A program made the position numbers and the translations under genes. This document shows positions 6,317-14,993 of a DNA stretch of 42,740 nucleotides, piece after piece. This stretch comes from an uncultured Oscillospiraceae bacterium (GTDB lineage Bacteria; Bacillota_A; Clostridia; Oscillospirales; Acutalibacteraceae). Below the pieces are notes generated by a model. It was not told the origin of the DNA. It was given only the letters and a program-made list of their open reading frames with translations, and did no database searches. The DNA is taken from assembly GCA_910587995.1 (NCBI GenBank), contig CAJUNS010000011.1, positions 1-42,740 on the forward strand, written 5' to 3'. Position 1 is the stretch's first letter; every line of letters begins with the position of its first letter.

Positions 6317-8851
6317 TCAGGCCGGTTCCTCCCCCTCCCCGCCAGATTCACCGGATTCCTCCCCGCCGCTGGCCGGTTCTGGGCTGGGGGTGGGCTCCGG
6401 GTCCTCTCCGGGCTTCTTCCCATAATAGAAGGGCGAGTCTGGCGCGGGGGTAGGGCTGGCTGAAGGCTGGGGCGCCCCCTCCTCTCCCTCCTCCGGCGCG
6501 GACGAGGGGCTGCCGCCGGTGAAAATATGGTCTGGGATGTCGCTGCCCCGCTCAGGCGCAGGGGTTGGCGTGGGCTCCGGCGTAGGGCTGGGCTCCTCTT
6601 CCGGGTCCTCCTCCCCGGCAGGCTCCGGATCGGCGGAGGGCTCCGCGGAAGCCGCCGCTTCCTTGTCCAGGTCCTCCTTGGTCTTAAGCACCTTGCCCTG
6701 GTCGTCCACCAGGTCGCCGGACTGGTTGTAGCGGTTGCCCTCCTTATCCCAACTGTAAAACCCGAAGTACTGGTCCAGCATGTCCTTGGCCACGTTCATG
6801 GCAAAGGGGCCGGAGCTGCCGTGTTCCAGCATCACCGCAATGGCGATTTGAGGATTCTCCGCCGGGGCGTAGCAGATGAAGCTGATGTGCTCCTCGGTGC
6901 CGCCGTCCTCCCACCTTAGGCCGGATGTTTCGGCGGTGCCGGTTTTACAGGCCACGGTTACCGGGTAGTCGGAAAAGACGCTGCTGGCCGTGCCAGAGGT
7001 GGCGGTCTGAATCATGGCGTTGCGCACCACGCCCTGCACGTCCTCCCGGATTTCCGCGTCGTACAGCAGCTCCGGCTCATAGCGGCGGATGGTCTCTTTG
7101 CCGGTGTAGTCCAGCACCTCGCTGAGAAAATGGGTGCGGTAGCGCCGGCCGCCATTGGCCAGGGTGGCGCAGTAGGTGGCCAGCTGAATGGGCGTAAACT
7201 GGTTGTCCGACTGGCCAATGGCCGCCTGGGCGGTGTTGCCCTCGGTCCAGTCCACCCCCGATTCCGAGTGGCGCTCCCGGTACTCAGAGGGGCTGGTCAT
7301 CACGCCCGTGGCCTCAGAAAGCTCCACTCCGGTTTTCCAGCCTAGGCCGAAGTATTCGGCGTAAGCGTCCAGCCGGTCGATGCCCAGGCGCAGGCCCAGC
7401 TCGCAGAAGTAGCAGTTGCAGCTTCCCGCAATGGCGGAATACACACTGGCCCAGCCATGCTTGTCCGTGCAGGCCAGCTCCAGGTCAGCGTATTTAAACA
7501 CGCCGGTAAGCCCCGGGCCGTCGCAGTCGTACACCGGGGACCCCGCCCCAATGATCCCCTCTTGCAGGCCCGCCGTGGCCACCAATGGCTTGAACACCGA
7601 GCCCGGCGTGTAGATGCCGTTTAGGGCCCGGTCGTTTAGGGCCTTTAGGCCATCCTTATCCAGCAGCAGGTCCTCCTGGTACTGGCCGCCCGCCATATAG
7701 AGGTTTAGGTCGTAGCTGGGGTAGGAGGATGCCGCCAGCACCGCGAAGTCGGAGATGTCGATGGCCACAGCGGCTCCGGCCTTGCAGTCGTGGGCTTTTT
7801 TGTCGCCCTTTAGGCCCGTGTTTACATTGGCCCGTATGTTCTTCTCCAAAGACCAGTTGGCCACCCGCTGCAGGTCCGCGTCCAGGGTGAGCCGGACGGT
7901 GCGGCCCTCTTGGGGGGCAATGGCCGTGGCGGTGGTGGTCACCTCCCCCGCTTCGTTGGAGAAAACAGACTGCTGGCCCCGCTGGCCCCGCAGCTCCGCC
8001 TCAAAGGCGTATTCCGCGCCGTTAAGGCCCACCACGTCGCTGTCCTTATAGCCGCCGATGTTTTCCTCCGGGTTATACAGATTATTCTGCTCTTCCTGTT
8101 CCTCTTTAAACCAGGTGGGCATGGAACCGGTAACCCCCACCACATGGGGGGCTAGGGAACCCTCTTCGCCATAATAGCGGTCCACGTTAACCCGGGTCTC
8201 AATGCCCTTCCAGCGGTTGGATTGTTCTCCGAAGACGCCCACTGTCTCCGGCGACACGCCGCTGGCGAACACATAGGGGTCGTTAATGGAAAACTGGTCC
8301 CGGGTCATGGAGTAGCGCACAGAAAGCACCGTGCGGGTGTCCTCCTTGGAGTGGCCCTCGTAGCGGTAGCGGCGGGCCAGCTCCCGCATGCAGTCATCGG
8401 CGGTGGCATAGTCGGCCAGGTTCAGCATGTCCCGGCTTTTCAGGGTCTCAATCTCGTCCTCTTTGTTTTCCATAAAGCGGTAGTTGCCCTCTTCGTCCAG
8501 CTCAATGGGCAGCCGGTCCCGCCAGGATTCGCCCAGCTCTTCCAGCAGGTCCACCACCTGCAAAATGGTCTCGTTGCGCTTGGAGTCTTCCAGATAGAGG
8601 GCGTTGTAGATCACCTCGTACACAATGTGGTTGCCCGCCAGCACATTCCCCTCCCGGTCCAGGATCTCCCCCCGGGCCGCCTCAATCTCCACCACATCCG
8701 TGCGGTGGCTGAGGGCCTCTTGTTCATAGGCCTCGCCGTTAATGATCTGCCAGTTAAAGAGCTGTAGGGTATATGCCGCAAAAAAGACGACCACTACCAG
8801 CACGCAGGCGGTAGAACGGCCCAGCTTCCAGTGTAAATGGGGTAGGTTCAT
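6317..8851 (-). CDS. mrdA: Penicillin-binding protein 2 (elongasome transpeptidase) with long acidic Pro-rich tail
   Basis: Cross-links peptidoglycan during side-wall growth with MreBCD/RodA. From the ATG at 8851 (SD TGAGGAAA; upstream open frame overlaps mreD and is not used) the 844-aa protein has a short cytoplasmic end, one membrane helix at about residues 12-33, a PBP dimerisation domain and a transpeptidase domain with the catalytic triad of motifs: SVFK (Ser418), SCN (Ser477-Asn479) and KTGT (Lys636). The last 113 residues (732-844) are a low-complexity Pro/Ser/Glu/Gly tail outside the cell, with repeats such as PTPEPTPTPAP and PTPSPEP and a short YYGKKP patch; this is not part of the usual family fold. 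It is the fourth gene after mreB, mreC and mreD. Confidence 0.93.
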   Translation of the reverse strand: MNLPHLHWKLGRSTACVLVVVVFFAAYTLQLFNWQIINGEAYEQEALSHRTDVVEIEAARGEILDREGNVLAGNHIVYEVIYNALYLEDSKRNETILQVVDLLEELGESWRDRLPIELDEEGNYRFMENKEDEIETLKSRDMLNLADYATADDCMRELARRYRYEGHSKEDTRTVLSVRYSMTRDQFSINDPYVFASGVSPETVGVFGEQSNRWKGIETRVNVDRYYGEEGSLAPHVVGVTGSMPTWFKEEQEEQNNLYNPEENIGGYKDSDVVGLNGAEYAFEAELRGQRGQQSVFSNEAGEVTTTATAIAPQEGRTVRLTLDADLQRVANWSLEKNIRANVNTGLKGDKKAHDCKAGAAVAIDISDFAVLAASSYPSYDLNLYMAGGQYQEDLLLDKDGLKALNDRALNGIYTPGSVFKPLVATAGLQEGIIGAGSPVYDCDGPGLTGVFKYADLELACTDKHGWASVYSAIAGSCNCYFCELGLRLGIDRLDAYAEYFGLGWKTGVELSEATGVMTSPSEYRERHSESGVDWTEGNTAQAAIGQSDNQFTPIQLATYCATLANGGRRYRTHFLSEVLDYTGKETIRRYEPELLYDAEIREDVQGVVRNAMIQTATSGTASSVFSDYPVTVACKTGTAETSGLRWEDGGTEEHISFICYAPAENPQIAIAVMLEHGSSGPFAMNVAKDMLDQYFGFYSWDKEGNRYNQSGDLVDDQGKVLKTKEDLDKEAAASAEPSADPEPAGEEDPEEEPSPTPEPTPTPAPERGSDIPDHIFTGGSPSSAPEEGEEGAPQPSASPTPAPDSPFYYGKKPGEDPEPTPSPEPASGGEESGESGGEGEEPA

Positions 8852-8868
8852 ATGGCTTTCCTCAGGCC

Positions 8869-9381
8869 CTACTTTTCCGCGGGGTCCAGGGCCCCGGAAA
8901 GGCCCCGGTTCAGCAGGTACAGCAGGGGGATGAATAACAGGGTATATAAGTACTTCGGCAGGTAGTGGCTTCGAAAGGCGAAGCCTGGCTGAGAGTAGCG
9001 GAAATAGTAGAAAAACAGCCATTGGGCCCCCAGGGTCAGGGCCAGGGCCCAGGCGCCGTTCAGCGCGGCGGTGACCAAGTTGGCCTGCATGCGGGTGCGC
9101 ACCAGCAGGCTGACAAAAAAGCACAGGGCGCCCAGCACCAGGGCGTGGAAGCCCAGCACCCGGGAAAACCCGAAATCGCACAGCAGCCCCGCCACAATGC
9201 CAAAGGCCAGGGCGGGCACTTCCTCCTCAAACATGGCAATGGCCACGGCCGCGGGCAGCAGCAGCACCGGCCGCACCCCGGCCACCGCCGGAAGCAGCCC
9301 CGGGGTCTCCTGCACCATGAACAGCACCAGCAGCTCCAGGGTATAGGCCAGGTATCGGATCAGCCGGTTCAGGTCTTTCAT
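8869..9381 (-). CDS. mreD: Rod shape-determining protein MreD
   Basis: Small polytopic membrane protein of the elongasome. The 170-aa product is mostly hydrophobic, with about five or six predicted membrane segments and the MreD-like motif GLLCDFGFSRVLGFHAL in the middle. Sequence conservation in this family is low, so the call rests on size, hydrophobic pattern and position: its start overlaps the end of mreC by 4 bp and it is 17 bp before mrdA, indicating translational coupling. Confidence 0.88.
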   Translation of the reverse strand: MKDLNRLIRYLAYTLELLVLFMVQETPGLLPAVAGVRPVLLLPAAVAIAMFEEEVPALAFGIVAGLLCDFGFSRVLGFHALVLGALCFFVSLLVRTRMQANLVTAALNGAWALALTLGAQWLFFYYFRYSQPGFAFRSHYLPKYLYTLLFIPLLYLLNRGLSGALDPAEK

Positions 9382-10271
9382 TCCGCGTCCTCCTGGTTGT
9401 CCTGGCCGGGGTCCAGCTCCACCACGTTCTCGTCCTCCCCCTGGCCGGGGAAGCTGGTGATCACCTGGACCTCCCGCACCTCGGAGAGATCCTCAAAGGG
9501 CTTCAGCACCGCATAGCGGGAGACGTCCGTCTCGGACTTTTCAATGCTTTGCACCTGACCGATTTTCAGCTTGGGCGGGTACACGCCCCCCACCCCGGAG
9601 GTGGTGATGATGTCCCCGGGCTCCAGCTTGGTCTCGCTGGAGAGAAAGCCCAGCCGCAAAAGGCCGGAGCTGGCCATGGTCACATTGCCCCGCACCACGC
9701 CCACCTCCTGTTTGTCAATGGAGATGGCCGACACCTCCACGTCCTCCGAAAGCAGGCAGTTCACCTTGCTGGTGGTGGCGGAGGCCTGAACGACAATGCC
9801 AACCAAGCCCCGGGAGGTAATCACCGGGTCGCCGGTGCTGACGCCCGCCAAGGTGCCCGCGTTGATGGAAAAGCCGTAAAACACATCGTTCGGGTCCCGG
9901 CCAATGACGGAGGCGGAACGCATCTCAATTTCGGGCTCTTCCTGGCTGATGTGAAGCTGGGTTTTCAGCTGCTGGTTTTCCCGCATCACGCTGTCATACT
10001 CCACCAGCCGGTCCTGCAGGGCGTTGTTCTCCTCTTGCAGGGAGCTCACCAGCTCCTTGAGCTCGCTTTTGGTAAAACCATCCAGGTCTAAAAACTCCGT
10101 CACATTGCCGGTCAGCTCGGTGGCCACGCTCTGCATGGGAGACGAGACAAAGCCCAGCAGGCTGGCAATGAGGGACCCGCCCGCCGAGACGGTGTAGATC
10201 AGCAGCCCCAGCAGGACCACCACCGCGATGACCAAAACCTTGAAGGAGCTTCCCTTTAGAAATTCGTTCAC
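9378..10271 (-). CDS. mreC: Rod shape-determining protein MreC
   Basis: Elongasome scaffold that links MreB/MreD to PBP2. The 297-aa protein has a membrane helix at about residues 10-32 (VLVIAVVVLLGLLIYTV), a coiled coil at about 65-105 (KELVSSLQEENNALQDRL), then the beta-barrel MreC domain with ASVIGRDPNDVFYGFSINAG and the ITTSGVGGVYPPKLKIG motif. The C-terminal 25 residues are acidic and probably disordered. The start is GTG at 10271, supported by AGGAGG six nt before it; the nearby ATG is out of frame and meets a stop at once. Confidence 0.93.
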   Translation of the reverse strand: MNEFLKGSSFKVLVIAVVVLLGLLIYTVSAGGSLIASLLGFVSSPMQSVATELTGNVTEFLDLDGFTKSELKELVSSLQEENNALQDRLVEYDSVMRENQQLKTQLHISQEEPEIEMRSASVIGRDPNDVFYGFSINAGTLAGVSTGDPVITSRGLVGIVVQASATTSKVNCLLSEDVEVSAISIDKQEVGVVRGNVTMASSGLLRLGFLSSETKLEPGDIITTSGVGGVYPPKLKIGQVQSIEKSETDVSRYAVLKPFEDLSEVREVQVITSFPGQGEDENVVELDPGQDNQEDAE

Positions 10272-10307
10272 ATTGCACCTCCTAATATGACGGCAAAAAG
10301 GCGTTTA

Positions 10308-10337
10308 GGGCAAACAGTTGTGAAAAACTGTTTGCCC
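10308..10337 (-). other. Perfect 12-bp hairpin between mreB and mreC
   Basis: GGGCAAACAGTT (10308-10319) pairs with AACTGTTTGCCC (10326-10337) around a 6-base loop. It is 36 bases before the mreC GTG and 103 bases after mreB. No T run follows at once (TAAACGCC, then five T), so it may stabilise the mreB transcript or lower mreC expression relative to mreB rather than end transcription. Confidence 0.6.
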
Positions 10338-10440
10338 TGGGGCCCATAGCTGCAAAAAAACGGAACGGCCCATAAGGGCTGGAAACCAGCAAAGCATGGA
10401 ACACGGGAGAAAAGGAACCGCGAAGCAAAGCCAGCCGCCC

Positions 10441-11601
10441 TTACTTTCTCCGGGCGTTGCGGTAATAAGACTTGGGCAGCTCAATCTCCAAGCTCTTGCC
10501 CGTGCCCTCCACCACGCAGTCCAGGGGGCGCTCCGCCACATGAACGGGAATGCCCGTCTCCTGGCTGACCAGCCGGTCCAGGCCCTTTAAAAGCGCGCCG
10601 CCGCCGGTAAGCATAATGCCCCGGTCAATGATGTCCGCCGCCAGCTCCGGCGGGGTCTGCTCCAGGGTCTCCTTGATGGCGTCCACCACCACCATGACGC
10701 TGTCGGCCAGGGCCTCCCGGACCTCGTCGGCGTGAATGGTCACGTTTTTGGGCAGGCCATCCACCAGGTTGCGGCCCTTAATCTCCACAAAGGCGTTGAT
10801 GGTCTCCTCCGTGGGGAAGGCCGAGCCGATGCGCATTTTAATCTCCTCGGCGGTGCGCTCGCCAATGAGAAGGTTGTACTTTTTCTTGACATAGGTGACA
10901 ATGGCCTCGTCGAACTTGTCCCCCGCCATGCGCACGGAGACGGCGGTGACAATGTCGCCCAGGGAGATCACGGCCACCTCGCTGGTGCCGCCGCCAATGT
11001 CCACCACCATGCTGCCCGTGGCGTCGGAAACCGGCAGGCCGGCGCCCACCGCCGCGGCCATGGGCTCTTCCATCAGGTCCACATTGTTGCTGCCCGCCTG
11101 CCGGGCCGCGTCCTCCACCGCCCGGCGCTCCACCTCGGTAACGCCCGAGGGGATGCAGATGACAATGCGGGGGCGGCTGAGGGCCCCGGCCTTAAGGGCC
11201 TTTTTTATAAAATACTTCAGCATGGCGGCCGTTACGTCAAAGTCCGCGATGACCCCGTCCTTTAAGGGGCGCACAGCCACAATGGAGCCGGGGGTGCGCC
11301 CCAGCATCTCTTTGGCCTGCTTGCCTACGGCCAGCACCTCGTCCGAGCGCACGTCCACCGCCACCACCGAGGGCTCCCGCATCACAATGCCCTTGCCCCG
11401 CATAAACACCAACGTGTTCGCGGTGCCCAGGTCAATGCCAATATCTTTCGAAAACATGGAAAACATGGAGAGAATTCCAGAAAAGCCCGACATAGAACTC
11501 ACTGCCTTTCTCCGGCCTTGCCGGTCCGATAGAATGTGAAACGCCAGCAGCCCCAAAAGACCCGCCGCCAGCACCAAAAGTAAGATGTACTGCCACTTCA
11601 T
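10441..11601 (-). CDS. mreB: Actin-like MreB with in-frame N-terminal membrane helix
   Basis: Bacterial actin that guides wall synthesis. The core carries phosphate-1 motif DIGIDLGTANTLV, phosphate-2 motif VVDIGGGTSEVAV and adenosine motif LTGGGALLKGL, and ends like other Firmicute MreB. MreB normally begins a few residues before DIGIDLGT. Here an ATG at 11601 with SD GGGGAAAGG (6 nt spacing) opens 51 residues earlier, in frame, and encodes MKWQYILLLVLAAGLLGLLA followed by a basic DRQGRRK patch: a membrane helix with its C-terminal side predicted to be cytoplasmic. An alternative is GTG at 11502 (GGAG 7 nt upstream) or ATG at 11493, which would give a normal soluble MreB and leave the hydrophobic stretch untranslated or separately translated. 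It is the first gene of mreBCD-mrdA, with its own promoter. Confidence 0.92.
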   Translation of the reverse strand: MKWQYILLLVLAAGLLGLLAFHILSDRQGRRKAVSSMSGFSGILSMFSMFSKDIGIDLGTANTLVFMRGKGIVMREPSVVAVDVRSDEVLAVGKQAKEMLGRTPGSIVAVRPLKDGVIADFDVTAAMLKYFIKKALKAGALSRPRIVICIPSGVTEVERRAVEDAARQAGSNNVDLMEEPMAAAVGAGLPVSDATGSMVVDIGGGTSEVAVISLGDIVTAVSVRMAGDKFDEAIVTYVKKKYNLLIGERTAEEIKMRIGSAFPTEETINAFVEIKGRNLVDGLPKNVTIHADEVREALADSVMVVVDAIKETLEQTPPELAADIIDRGIMLTGGGALLKGLDRLVSQETGIPVHVAERPLDCVVEGTGKSLEIELPKSYYRNARRK

Positions 11602-11702
11602 ACGCTGCCTTTCCCCGGGAACCGCCCGGTCCGCAAAGGCCAAACCGCAACAGATAAAGTATTCCCAAACTTTGCCGGAATATTGCAGGTCCGCTCTCTT
11701 TT

Positions 11703-11731
11703 CCAGAGCCGGGGGCTCCCCCAGGCTCTGG
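11703..11731 (-). other. Hairpin in the mreB leader
   Basis: Perfect 8-bp stem CCAGAGCC/GGCTCTGG (11703-11710 with 11724-11731) enclosing a G-run and C-run that can pair further. It starts within about 10 nt of the predicted transcript start and has no T run, so it looks like a 5' stabilising structure rather than a terminator. The rest of the leader (to 11602) shows nothing that I recognise. Confidence 0.5.
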
Positions 11732-11744
11732 CCTGGACAAATAC

Positions 11745-11773
11745 ATTATAACGCATTTTTTAAGGATTCTCAA
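11745..11773 (-). promoter_or_regulatory. Sigma-A promoter of the mreBCD-mrdA operon
   Basis: Minus strand TTGAGA (11768-11773), 17 bp, TATAAT (11745-11750). The start point would be near 11738, giving mreB a leader of about 135 nt. Confidence 0.8.
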
Positions 11774-11868
11774 CCTTTATGTTGAATCCTCACGGGAGAA
11801 TCCCGGTTTTGCGGAAGATATGCAGCCTCTCCCGAAGTTTTCCACAAGATATGCGCGGGCCTCCGGCC

Positions 11869-12300
11869 CTAAAGACCTGTGCTGCCAAAGCCGCCCCGGC
11901 CCCGTGTGGTGGGGGAAAGCTCCTCTGCCTCCACGGCCTCGGGCTCAGCCGCCGCCATAAAAACCACCTGGGCGATTCGCTGGCCGGGCTCCACGGTTTT
12001 GTCCTGGCCGCTCAGGTTCCGCAGGGGCACCATCCAGCCGCCCCGGTAGTCGCTGTCAATGACGCCCACCCCCTGGGCCACCACCAGGCCCTGGGCTCCC
12101 AGCCCGCTGCGGGAGAAGACAAATCCCGCCAGCCCCTGGGGTAGCTCCGCCGCAAAGCCCAGGGGCACCATCTCCATCTCCCCCGGGGGGATGGTCAAGG
12201 GCTCTTCCAGGCAGGCCGCCAGGTCATACCCCGCGCTGCCCGCCGTCTGCTTTTGGGGCAGGACCGCCTGGGGGGAAAGGCGTTTCCATTTAATCTGCAT
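11869..12300 (-). CDS. dut: dUTP diphosphatase
   Basis: Hydrolyses dUTP to dUMP, keeping uracil out of DNA and feeding dTMP synthesis. The 143-aa trimeric-type enzyme shows all five motifs in order: AGYDLAA, SRSGLGAQG (motif 2), GVIDSDYRGG with the catalytic Asp and Tyr (motif 3), RIAQVVF (motif 4) and the Gly-rich C-terminal RGRGGFGSTG (motif 5). The start is ATG at 12300 with GGAGG seven nt upstream; the open frame before it is an artefact of base composition. It lies 219 bp after leuS, in its own or a shared unit. Confidence 0.95.
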   Translation of the reverse strand: MQIKWKRLSPQAVLPQKQTAGSAGYDLAACLEEPLTIPPGEMEMVPLGFAAELPQGLAGFVFSRSGLGAQGLVVAQGVGVIDSDYRGGWMVPLRNLSGQDKTVEPGQRIAQVVFMAAAEPEAVEAEELSPTTRGRGGFGSTGL

Positions 12301-12415
12301 TGCTGTTCCTCCATTTTTCAAAATGCCCGCGCCTGGGCGGCAATACCCAGGCCATGAATAAGCGCGGGACCTGCCCGCTGCCTGGCTTGACAAGCAGCAC
12401 AGCCGCCCCGCGCTT

Positions 12416-12510
12416 GGGTTGACGCGGCAACCCAGCCGAATGTTTCCAAAATGTTTGCCCATCCATAGGCAAAGGCCAGGGAGCGCGGCCAAAGGCCCTC
12501 TCGCGCTCCC
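12416..12510 (-). other. Cluster of hairpins between leuS and dut
   Basis: The 219-bp gap holds a 9-bp stem GGGAGCGCG/CGCGCTCCC (12479-12487 with 12502-12510) capped by GGCC-AAA-GGCC, placed right after the leuS stop, and a second stem GGGTTG/CAACCC (12416-12421 with 12428-12433); a third, CCTGGG/CCCAGG, lies closer to dut at about 12330-12350. The T run (six T) precedes the first hairpin instead of following it on the transcribed strand, so this is at best an atypical terminator. No gene or convincing promoter was seen. Confidence 0.45.
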
Positions 12511-12519
12511 CTAAAAAAC

Positions 12520-14928
12520 TTACCGCACCACCAAATTCACCAGCTTGCCCGGCACATAGATCTCCTTGACCACGGTTTTCCCGGCAATCTCTTCCGCCAC
12601 CTTGGGCTCCGCCTTGGCCAGCCCAATGGCCTCTTCCTGGGAAATATCCGCCGCCACGTTCAGCCGGGCCCGGACCTTGCCCTTAACCTGCACCACAATC
12701 TCAATGGTGCTCTCCCTGCACTTCTCCGGGTCATACTGGGGCCAGGGCTGCTGGCAGGCCATGCCCTCGCCCAGGCCGCAGGCCTCCCAAAGCTCCTCGG
12801 TCACATGAGGCGCGAAGGGGTTGAGCAGCAAGGTGAACAGCCGCAGCTCGCCCCGGGTAACGCCCCCCGCGGCGGTCATGTCATTCATCAGCGCCATCAG
12901 CGCCGCAATGGCTGTGTTGAACTTCAAAACCTCCGTGTCCTCGCTGACCTTTTTCACCGCCTTGTGGAAAGCGCCCTCCAGCTGGGGCCGCAGCTCTTCG
13001 CTGTCAATCAGGTTCTCCCGCAGGTTCCAGTAGCGGTCCACCAGCCGGCGGCAGCCCTTTACCCCGTTGGTGCTCCAGGGGGCGGACTTCTCAAAGTCGC
13101 CGATGAACATCTCGTACAGGCGCATGGTGTCCGCGCCGAATTCACTGACAATGTCATCCGGGTTCACCACATTGCCCCGGGATTTGCTCATCTTCTGGCC
13201 ATCCTCTCCCAGAATCATCCCGTGGCTGGTGCGCTTCTGGTAGGGCTCCGCCGTGGGCACAATGCCGGTGTCATAGAGGAACTTGTGCCAGAACCGGCTG
13301 TAGAGCAAATGCAGGGTGGTGTGCTCCATGCCCCCGTTGTACCAGTCAATGGGAGACCAGTAGTCCAGAGCCTCCTTGCTGGCCAGAGCGTTGGGGTTGT
13401 GGGGGTCCATATACCGCAAAAAGTACCAGGAGGACCCAGCCCACTGAGGCATGGTGTCAGTCTCCCGCTTGGCGGGCCCGCCGCAGCAGGGGCAGCTGGC
13501 GTTTACCCAATCGGTCATGTGGGCCAGGGGAGACTCCCCGGTGTCGGTGGGCTCATAAGAGTCCACCTGAGGGAGCCGCAGGGGCAGCTCGCTCTCCGGA
13601 ATGGGCTGCCAGCCGCACTTTTCGCAGTACACCATGGGAATGGGCTCGCCCCAGTACCGCTGGCGGGAGAACACCCAGTCCCGCAGCTTATAGTTCACTT
13701 TGGCGTGGCCAATACCCTTTTCCTCCAAATATTCCGTGATGCGCTTCTTAGCCTCCTCCACAGAGAGGCCGTCCAAAATGCCGGAGTTCACCATCACCCC
13801 GGTCTCGCAGTCCGTGAAGGCGGCCTGCTGCACATCGCCGCCCTTCACCACCTCAATAATGGGCAGCTGGAACTTTTTGGCAAAGTCCCAGTCCCGGCTG
13901 TCGTGGGCGGGTACGGCCATAATGGCCCCGGTGCCATAGCTCACCAGCACATAGTCGCTGATGAAAATGGGAATCTCCTTCCCGTTCACTGGGTTCACAG
14001 CCGTGACCCCTTCCAGACGCACGCCGGTCTTGTCCTTCTGCATCTCCGTGCGCTCAAAGTCCGACTTCCGGGCCGCCTGGGCCTGGTACTCCCGGACCGC
14101 CTCCAAATTGGCCAGCTTCTCCGCCCATTTCTCGATGTAGGGATGCTCCGGGGAGATGACCATATAGGTGGCCCCATAGAGGGTGTCGGGCCGGGTGGTG
14201 TAAATGGTCAGCTTGTCGCCGGCGGAGGTGGCAAAATCCACCTCCGCGCCGGTGGAGCGGCCAATCCAGTTCTTCTGCTGGGCTTTCACACGGTCGGGGT
14301 AGTCCACGGTGTCCAAATCGTCAATGAGCCGCTGGGCGTATTCCGTAATTTTCAGCATCCACTGGCTCTTCACCTTATGGACCACCTCGCTGCCGCAGCG
14401 CTCGCACACCCCGTTGACCACTTCCTCGTTGGCCAGCACGCACTTGCAGCTGGTGCACCAGTTCACGTTCATCTCCTTCTTATAGGCCAGCCCGTGCTTG
14501 TAAAGCTGGAGGAAGATCCACTGGGTCCACTTGTAGTAGTCCGGGTCAATAGTGCACACCTCCCGGCTCCAGTCAAAGGAGATGCCCAGGGATTTGATCT
14601 GCTTGGTGAACCGGGCAATGTTGTCCCGGGTGATGCCCTCTGGGTGCACATGGTTTTTGATGGCGTAGTTCTCGGCGGGCAGGCCGAAGGCGTCCCAGCC
14701 AATGGGGTACAGTACGTTGTAGCCCTGCATCCGGCGCTTGCGGGCCACCACGTCCAGGGCGGTGTAGGGCCTGGGATGGCCCACATGCAGCCCCTGCCCG
14801 GAGGGATAGGGAAACTCGATCAGAGCGAAATATTGGGGCTTGTCCGAGCCGTTCTCCGCGTGGAAGACCCCGGCCTGCTCCCAGGCCTTTTGCCATTTGG
14901 GCTCCACAGTCTTGTGGTCATATTTCAT
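12520..14928 (-). CDS. leuS: Leucyl-tRNA synthetase
   Basis: Class I synthetase charging tRNA-Leu. The 802-aa product begins MKYDHKTVEPKWQKAWEQ, has the HIGH-type motif as HVGH in PYPSGQGLHVGHPRPYTALD (residues about 40-60), the CP1 editing domain (TTRPDTLYGATYMV), a CxxC zinc-like pair (CTSCKCV and CERCG, then CEKCGW and CPCCGG), the KMSKS motif in GQKMSKSRGNVV, and the C-terminal anticodon and LeuS-specific domains. Length and motif order match bacterial LeuRS. ATG at 14928 has SD AAAGGATG. Expression is controlled by the T-box leader just upstream. Confidence 0.97.
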   Translation of the reverse strand: MKYDHKTVEPKWQKAWEQAGVFHAENGSDKPQYFALIEFPYPSGQGLHVGHPRPYTALDVVARKRRMQGYNVLYPIGWDAFGLPAENYAIKNHVHPEGITRDNIARFTKQIKSLGISFDWSREVCTIDPDYYKWTQWIFLQLYKHGLAYKKEMNVNWCTSCKCVLANEEVVNGVCERCGSEVVHKVKSQWMLKITEYAQRLIDDLDTVDYPDRVKAQQKNWIGRSTGAEVDFATSAGDKLTIYTTRPDTLYGATYMVISPEHPYIEKWAEKLANLEAVREYQAQAARKSDFERTEMQKDKTGVRLEGVTAVNPVNGKEIPIFISDYVLVSYGTGAIMAVPAHDSRDWDFAKKFQLPIIEVVKGGDVQQAAFTDCETGVMVNSGILDGLSVEEAKKRITEYLEEKGIGHAKVNYKLRDWVFSRQRYWGEPIPMVYCEKCGWQPIPESELPLRLPQVDSYEPTDTGESPLAHMTDWVNASCPCCGGPAKRETDTMPQWAGSSWYFLRYMDPHNPNALASKEALDYWSPIDWYNGGMEHTTLHLLYSRFWHKFLYDTGIVPTAEPYQKRTSHGMILGEDGQKMSKSRGNVVNPDDIVSEFGADTMRLYEMFIGDFEKSAPWSTNGVKGCRRLVDRYWNLRENLIDSEELRPQLEGAFHKAVKKVSEDTEVLKFNTAIAALMALMNDMTAAGGVTRGELRLFTLLLNPFAPHVTEELWEACGLGEGMACQQPWPQYDPEKCRESTIEIVVQVKGKVRARLNVAADISQEEAIGLAKAEPKVAEEIAGKTVVKEIYVPGKLVNLVVR

Positions 14929-14993
14929 CTTATATCATCCTTTCTGATTAAGTTGCGTAAATCACGGCCCGCAAGGGGACCGGGCGGCAGAAG

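Noticed and set aside
8852..9181. 110-residue N-terminal extension of PBP2
   Set aside because: It overlaps mreD in another frame, is Pro/Arg/Gly-rich and is explained by composition; SD and the membrane helix place the start at 8851.
12301..12492. 64-residue extension of dUTPase
   Set aside because: No SD, Cys/Pro-rich random composition, and a good SD at the family-typical start.
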